Source: Fimbriimonadales bacterium (GTDB lineage: Bacteria; Armatimonadota; Fimbriimonadia; Fimbriimonadales; ATM1). From it: a DNA stretch of 8,940 bases. Below, one piece after another: positions 6,852 through 8,940 of the stretch. The translations under genes were made by a program, and so were the position numbers. Under the pieces are notes generated by a model. It saw only the letters and a list, made by a program, of their open reading frames with translations, made no database searches and was not told the DNA's origin. Numbering within the stretch: position 1 is the first letter of the stretch; each line of letters opens with the position of its first letter. Location: assembly GCA_025922995.1 (NCBI GenBank), contig JAICGT010000027.1, positions 1 to 8,940 on the forward strand, read 5' to 3'.

Positions 6852-6879
6852 CACCGAGCGGTTTTCCCTGTTCTCGGTG
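6852..6879 (+). terminator. Possible attenuator hairpin before PEP-CTERM gene
   Basis: CACCGAG (6852-6858) pairs perfectly with CTCGGTG (6873-6879) over a 14-nt loop and is followed by GTTTTGTC, a short and interrupted T-run. It ends about 20 nt before the Shine-Dalgarno. It could be a weak intrinsic terminator or attenuator; the T-run is poor for a strong terminator. Confidence 0.3.
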
Positions 6880-6899
6880 GTTTTGTCGTATCATAGTTG

Positions 6900-6906
6900 A
6901 AAGGAG
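6900..6906 (+). promoter_or_regulatory. Strong Shine-Dalgarno AAAGGAG
   Basis: This is a near-perfect ribosome site. It decides the start: ATG at 6914 is 7 nt away (ideal), whereas the in-frame ATG at 6908 is only 1 nt away. No other gene in the window has a comparable site. Confidence 0.8.
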
Positions 6907-6913
6907 TATGGAT

Positions 6914-7606
6914 ATGAAACTGAAGCGATTGGGATCGGCCGGCGCCTTGGTATTCGCAGCTGCGGGTGCGGTTGCGCAGTTCTACGGAGGTGATTTCGAC
7001 GGGCGGACGTGGTTGGCGGTGGACTACGACGCTTACATCTACGATGACTTCGCTGTCGACGGAAGCGGGATCACGGTTACCAGTCTTTACGCGAACTGCC
7101 TTTCCAACGAGGACGTCCACAAAGTGGGTTGGGAGATCCGGACCGGCATTACCCATGGCAACGGCGGCACGATCGTTAACAGTGGCTACAACCCGGTCAC
7201 AAGGACTGCGACCGGCAGGCACGGTGGACCGGACGGTGGTTACGATGAATATACATTGCGAGTCAACGGGCTAAACTTTTTTCTCGCTCCGGGGCTGTAT
7301 TACATCGGCGTCAACGTAGGGAACCCGTTGCCGGGAATATTGCAACGGACCTTTGTTTCCGGGACGGCGGGCGCCAACGGCTTCGGATCACCCATCGCCA
7401 ACGGGAACTCATGGATCTATAGCGCTTTCTTCGGTAACTACAACTTCGTCTCGACAGAAACCTATTTTGGTCATATCGCCGACTTCTCGTACGGTGTTGT
7501 TCCCGAGCCGAAGAGTGTTTCAGTTTTTGTAATCGGTTTCGCCGTTTTTCTTTCGATGAGAAAGCGAACGCAGAAGGACGACTCTTCGATTAACGACACG
7601 CGGTAG
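6914..7606 (+). CDS. PEP-CTERM exosortase-sorted surface protein
   Basis: The protein is 230 residues from the Shine-Dalgarno-supported ATG. The signal peptide MKLKRLGSAGALVFAAAGAVA is probably cleaved after Ala21 (AVA). The mature part is rich in Gly, Asn, Tyr and Phe. It contains YDDFAVDGSGITVTSLYANCL and GWEIRTGITHGNGGTIV (WEIR 73-76), an architecture I know from PEP-CTERM proteins of unknown role. The sorting signal is at the C-terminus: VPEP (196-199), a short hydrophobic helix (~202-215) and RKR (216-218). By family knowledge an exosortase/archaeosortase-type transpeptidase, not encoded here, would cut at this signal and anchor the protein outside the cell. A 12-residue polar tail (TQKDDSSINDTR) follows the basic cluster, longer than usual, and its last codons overlap the convergent gene. 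Confidence 0.85.
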   Translation: MKLKRLGSAGALVFAAAGAVAQFYGGDFDGRTWLAVDYDAYIYDDFAVDGSGITVTSLYANCLSNEDVHKVGWEIRTGITHGNGGTIVNSGYNPVTRTATGRHGGPDGGYDEYTLRVNGLNFFLAPGLYYIGVNVGNPLPGILQRTFVSGTAGANGFGSPIANGNSWIYSAFFGNYNFVSTETYFGHIADFSYGVVPEPKSVSVFVIGFAVFLSMRKRTQKDDSSINDTR

Positions 7607-7982
7607 GTAGGACGGTGAATTGAAGAGACGAATCGTCTAAAAAAGTGTCTCTGGTGATATCTCGAACCTCAGCGTGGTGGCCACCATCGAACACGATGAT
7701 TGCAAGCTTTCTTTGCCCGTCGGTTCCGAAATAAACATGCGCGCCGTTGCGCTCGCAAATCTCGACGAATGACGATCGATCGGATTGACCTTCGCCGCCG
7801 ATTTTATCGAGATCGCTTACGCTCAGCGGATAGCTGCCCGTCTCCTTATGGTAGGCCTTCGCTGCGGCGGCTATCGAAGTCGGTAAAGCTGACCAACGCA
7901 ACGGCTCCTGACCCCAAAGGACATAGGTTGCCAACGCGGCGATTACCGTAAAAACTATTATCGCTCCGACCCACTTCTTCAT
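7590..7982 (-). CDS. Small pseudopilin-like membrane-anchored protein
   Basis: This is a 130-residue protein. The N-terminus MKKWVGAIIVFTVIAALATYVLW is one hydrophobic helix without a prepilin-peptidase motif (no Gly-Phe-x-x-x-Glu). After it, IAAAAKAYHKETGSYPLSVSDLDKIGG matches the 'aiaaYyketGrYPtsl.dL' pattern of type II/IV pseudopilins. A beta-rich end follows (HVYFGTDGQRKLAIIVFDG, AEVRDIT). It may be a pilin-derived anchored protein, possibly partner to the H-X9-DG gene 172 nt upstream on the same strand. Only weak GAG sequence precedes the ATG. The last 17 bp overlap the 3' end of the PEP-CTERM gene tail to tail. Confidence 0.7.
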   Translation of the reverse strand: MKKWVGAIIVFTVIAALATYVLWGQEPLRWSALPTSIAAAAKAYHKETGSYPLSVSDLDKIGGEGQSDRSSFVEICERNGAHVYFGTDGQRKLAIIVFDGGHHAEVRDITRDTFLDDSSLQFTVLPTACR

Positions 7983-8008
7983 TCTCAGCCACTAGTTTAG
8001 TCCGTCGC

Positions 8009-8027
8009 CGTGTCTAGCTAAGACACG
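8009..8027. terminator. 7-bp hairpin between two minus-strand genes
   Basis: CGTGTCT and AGACACG form a perfect stem around the 5-nt loop AGCTA. No T-run follows on either strand, so an intrinsic terminator is doubtful. It could be a processing site or a protein-binding dyad upstream of the pseudopilin-like gene. Confidence 0.25.
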
Positions 8028-8140
8028 CCACCACCGCGCAGTCCTTGGCGTTGTCCGAGCGCGACGAATAGGCAGCACTGCTGCAATGCCGTTCAATGAC
8101 ACATGGGAGAGTGGTTGAAGAGAATCATCCATCCGTCAAC

Positions 8141-8159
8141 AATAGCGCTATCGCCTATT
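8141..8159 (-). terminator. Weak dyad at end of H-X9-DG gene
   Basis: On the minus strand AATAGGCG, loop ATAG, then CGCTATT forms a 7-bp stem with one bulged G, starting at the stop codon. It contains the palindrome ATAGCGCTAT (8142-8151). No T-run follows, so its role as a terminator is tentative. Confidence 0.2.
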
Positions 8160-8736
8160 CGGATTCCACCAGTCCCTTAAATGTTTCCCTCGTCGCAGGT
8201 TTTGCGTGGCCGTCCAAGTATAGCAAAGTTGCGGTTTCGAGGTGACGATAGGCGATCGAGGTTTCGTTTCCAACGCTATCCTTACCGCCTGTTCCGTCGA
8301 ATGCGGCGATGGTTCGTGCGGGTGACGTGAATGCCGTCGTGTCCGATCCGATAAGCATTCCGTTCATGGTGTAACCGTAAGGCTTGAGCAAGGGGCAGGC
8401 GAGGTATCGCGGATCAATGTACTTGGTCAATCCTGCGTTCCAACTCGCGAGTGGCGCGCGGTCGTTGTTGTCACCTAAATAAAGCACGAGCGCTTTACCG
8501 ACCTCAGAGAGGTTAGTCCGGCAGTCAGTCCTCTCTTTCGCCAAAATGGCAGAACGAAAAACTTTGGTCATCGTTAGGACGAGGACCACCAGGAACGCCG
8601 AGACGCCGAGAAACCCGACGATGGCAATGACGCCGGCGAGCGGAACCTCCTTGCGCCGCCGCCACTCGCGGACCGAGAGTATCGCGACCAAGCCAACTAA
8701 GGCAAATATGAAGAGGCCGACAAAAGGGATTCCCAC
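8155..8736 (-). CDS. H-X9-DG (DUF1559-type) prepilin-related membrane protein
   Basis: The protein is 193 residues if read from GTG at 8736. Two hydrophobic helices (~1-22 and ~32-57) are separated by the basic loop REWRRRKE. The soluble part has the order known from H-X9-DG proteins: CRTNLSEVGKALVLYLGDNN (usually 'ClsNLkqiGlAl.mYaqDy'), WNAGLTKYI, LACPLLKPYGYTMNG, and finally HLETATLLYLDG, an exact His-X9-Asp-Gly (His165, Asp175). Family members normally begin with a type IV prepilin leader; here it is replaced by a two-helix anchor. The frame stays open upstream to 8931, but that part is antisense tRNA-Gln and is not real. The only downstream ATG (MTKVF) would remove both helices. The start is therefore uncertain; GTG 8736 has no Shine-Dalgarno and a TTG further upstream is possible. 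Confidence 0.68.
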   Translation of the reverse strand: MGIPFVGLFIFALVGLVAILSVREWRRRKEVPLAGVIAIVGFLGVSAFLVVLVLTMTKVFRSAILAKERTDCRTNLSEVGKALVLYLGDNNDRAPLASWNAGLTKYIDPRYLACPLLKPYGYTMNGMLIGSDTTAFTSPARTIAAFDGTGGKDSVGNETSIAYRHLETATLLYLDGHAKPATRETFKGLVESE

Positions 8737-8746
8737 GCAGGCTAGG

Positions 8747-8760
8747 ACGCGCGCGCGCGT
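8747..8760. repeat. Alternating CG palindrome, (CG)6
   Basis: ACGCGCGCGCGCGT is a perfect 14-bp palindrome of alternating purine and pyrimidine, 10 nt upstream of the GTG at 8736. Such runs can adopt Z-DNA or a cruciform. If the H-X9-DG protein starts further upstream, the run would be coding (KTRAR). Confidence 0.6.
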
Positions 8761-8838
8761 TTTGATGGTTCGAATCGGCGCCGCTGCGCGATTCTGATAC
8801 CATCCGCGGGAAGGGCGAAGAGGAAGCAAGGGGCTCGG

Positions 8839-8844
8839 TATACT
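8839..8844 (+). promoter_or_regulatory. Probable -10 box of tRNA-Gln
   Basis: TATACT differs from TATAAT at one position and lies 12 nt before the mature tRNA 5' end, a normal distance for a short tRNA leader. No good -35 hexamer is visible at 16-18 nt upstream. Confidence 0.4.
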
Positions 8845-8856
8845 TCCCGCCGTCGC

Positions 8857-8930
8857 TGGCGGATCGTCCAATGGCAGGACATTAGACTTTGACTCTAAGA
8901 ATCTAGGTTCGAATCCTAGTCCGCCAGCCA
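8857..8930 (+). tRNA. trnQ: tRNA-Gln, anticodon UUG
   Basis: A complete cloverleaf can be drawn. The acceptor is TGGCGGA (8857-8863) with TCCGCCA (8920-8926). The D stem is GTCC (8866-8869) with GGAC (8877-8880). The anticodon stem is TTAGA (8882-8886) with TCTAA (8894-8898) and loop CTTTGAC, anticodon TTG at 8889-8891. The T stem is CTAGG (8903-8907) with CCTAG (8915-8919) and loop TTCGAAT. G8927 is the discriminator and CCA is encoded (8928-8930). It reads CAA (and CAG by wobble) codons. All stems are perfectly paired. Confidence 0.97.
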
Positions 8931-8940
8931 ATTGGCGTAA

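Larger units (their letters stand above)
6391..6899. other. Divergent intergenic region rich in short hairpins
   Basis: This spacer lies between the divergent membrane-protein and PEP-CTERM genes and should hold both promoters. A perfect 10-bp palindrome GCCCTAGGGC lies at 6581-6590. From 6623 to 6879 several short hairpins lie in the + strand, each listed separately. CCGGGA occurs at 6625, 6670 and 6790, and TCCCGG at 6659 and 6845, so several pairings compete. TATCAT at 6889-6894 could be a -10 box but has no good -35 partner. I see no gene here; small ORFs across 6348-6596 and 6678-6896 lack ribosome sites and domain signals. Confidence 0.55.

Noticed and set aside
6797..6913. Upstream extension of the PEP-CTERM frame
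   Set aside because: The Shine-Dalgarno at 6900-6906 and the signal peptide starting at 6914 fix the start; the upstream part overlaps hairpins.
7624..7652. Inverted repeat AGAGAC/GTCTCT with an A-run as terminator for the PEP-CTERM gene
   Set aside because: It lies inside the pseudopilin-like coding region, has a 17-nt loop, and lacks a T-run after the stem on the + strand.
8072..8084. GCAGCA/TGCTGC dyad
   Set aside because: The arms are separated by a single base, so no RNA hairpin can form; the length is within chance.
8525..8803. Alternative minus frame starting with ATG at 8803
   Set aside because: Out of frame with the H-X9-DG protein and compositionally random; there is no motif to suggest a frameshifted N-terminus.
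1..8940. CRISPR array, insertion sequence, prophage or defence genes
   Set aside because: No regularly spaced repeats, transposase or integrase motifs, or recognisable immunity domains are visible on either strand.

Overview
The window looks like chromosomal DNA of a moderately GC-rich, two-membrane bacterium. It holds three lipoprotein genes, a periplasmic foldase, a PEP-CTERM surface protein, an H-X9-DG protein and a second pseudopilin-like protein, and most starts lack a good Shine-Dalgarno. That combination is typical of Armatimonadota (Fimbriimonadia-like). Planctomycetota or Verrucomicrobiota are possible, and there is no marker gene here to settle it.

Left block (2-4008, + strand): six tightly packed genes, almost certainly one operon. 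First comes the 3' end of a gene for a protein resembling the SecD P1 head. Four consecutive exported proteins follow (550, 1257, 1980, 2600). They are diverged copies of one module: a G..W.Y-like motif near the N-terminus, a central conserved Trp, and a C-terminal aromatic-x-x-G-[IV]-G-x-[IV] motif. Three are lipoproteins; one has no lipobox Cys. The operon ends with a SurA/PrsA-type parvulin that lacks the first conserved His. Gaps are 2-15 nt and one junction is a GTGA stop/start overlap. A translocase-like domain, several envelope proteins and a foldase in one transcript suggest a dedicated envelope-export or folding unit of unknown purpose.

Middle: a roughly 600-bp gene-free stretch (4009-4608) with a 7-mer tandem repeat separates the operon from a convergent gene (4609-6390, - strand) for a nine-helix membrane protein with a large helical exported domain. 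A divergent spacer of about 520 bp follows. It is rich in short hairpins built from recurring CCGGGA/TCCCGG words.

Right block: a PEP-CTERM protein (6914-7606, +) with a textbook Shine-Dalgarno overlaps by 17 bp, tail to tail, a small pseudopilin-like gene (7590-7982, -). Upstream of that is an H-X9-DG membrane protein (8155-8736, -). The window ends with a complete tRNA-Gln(UUG) gene (8857-8930, +). The antisense of this tRNA produces a false N-terminal extension of the H-X9-DG reading frame.
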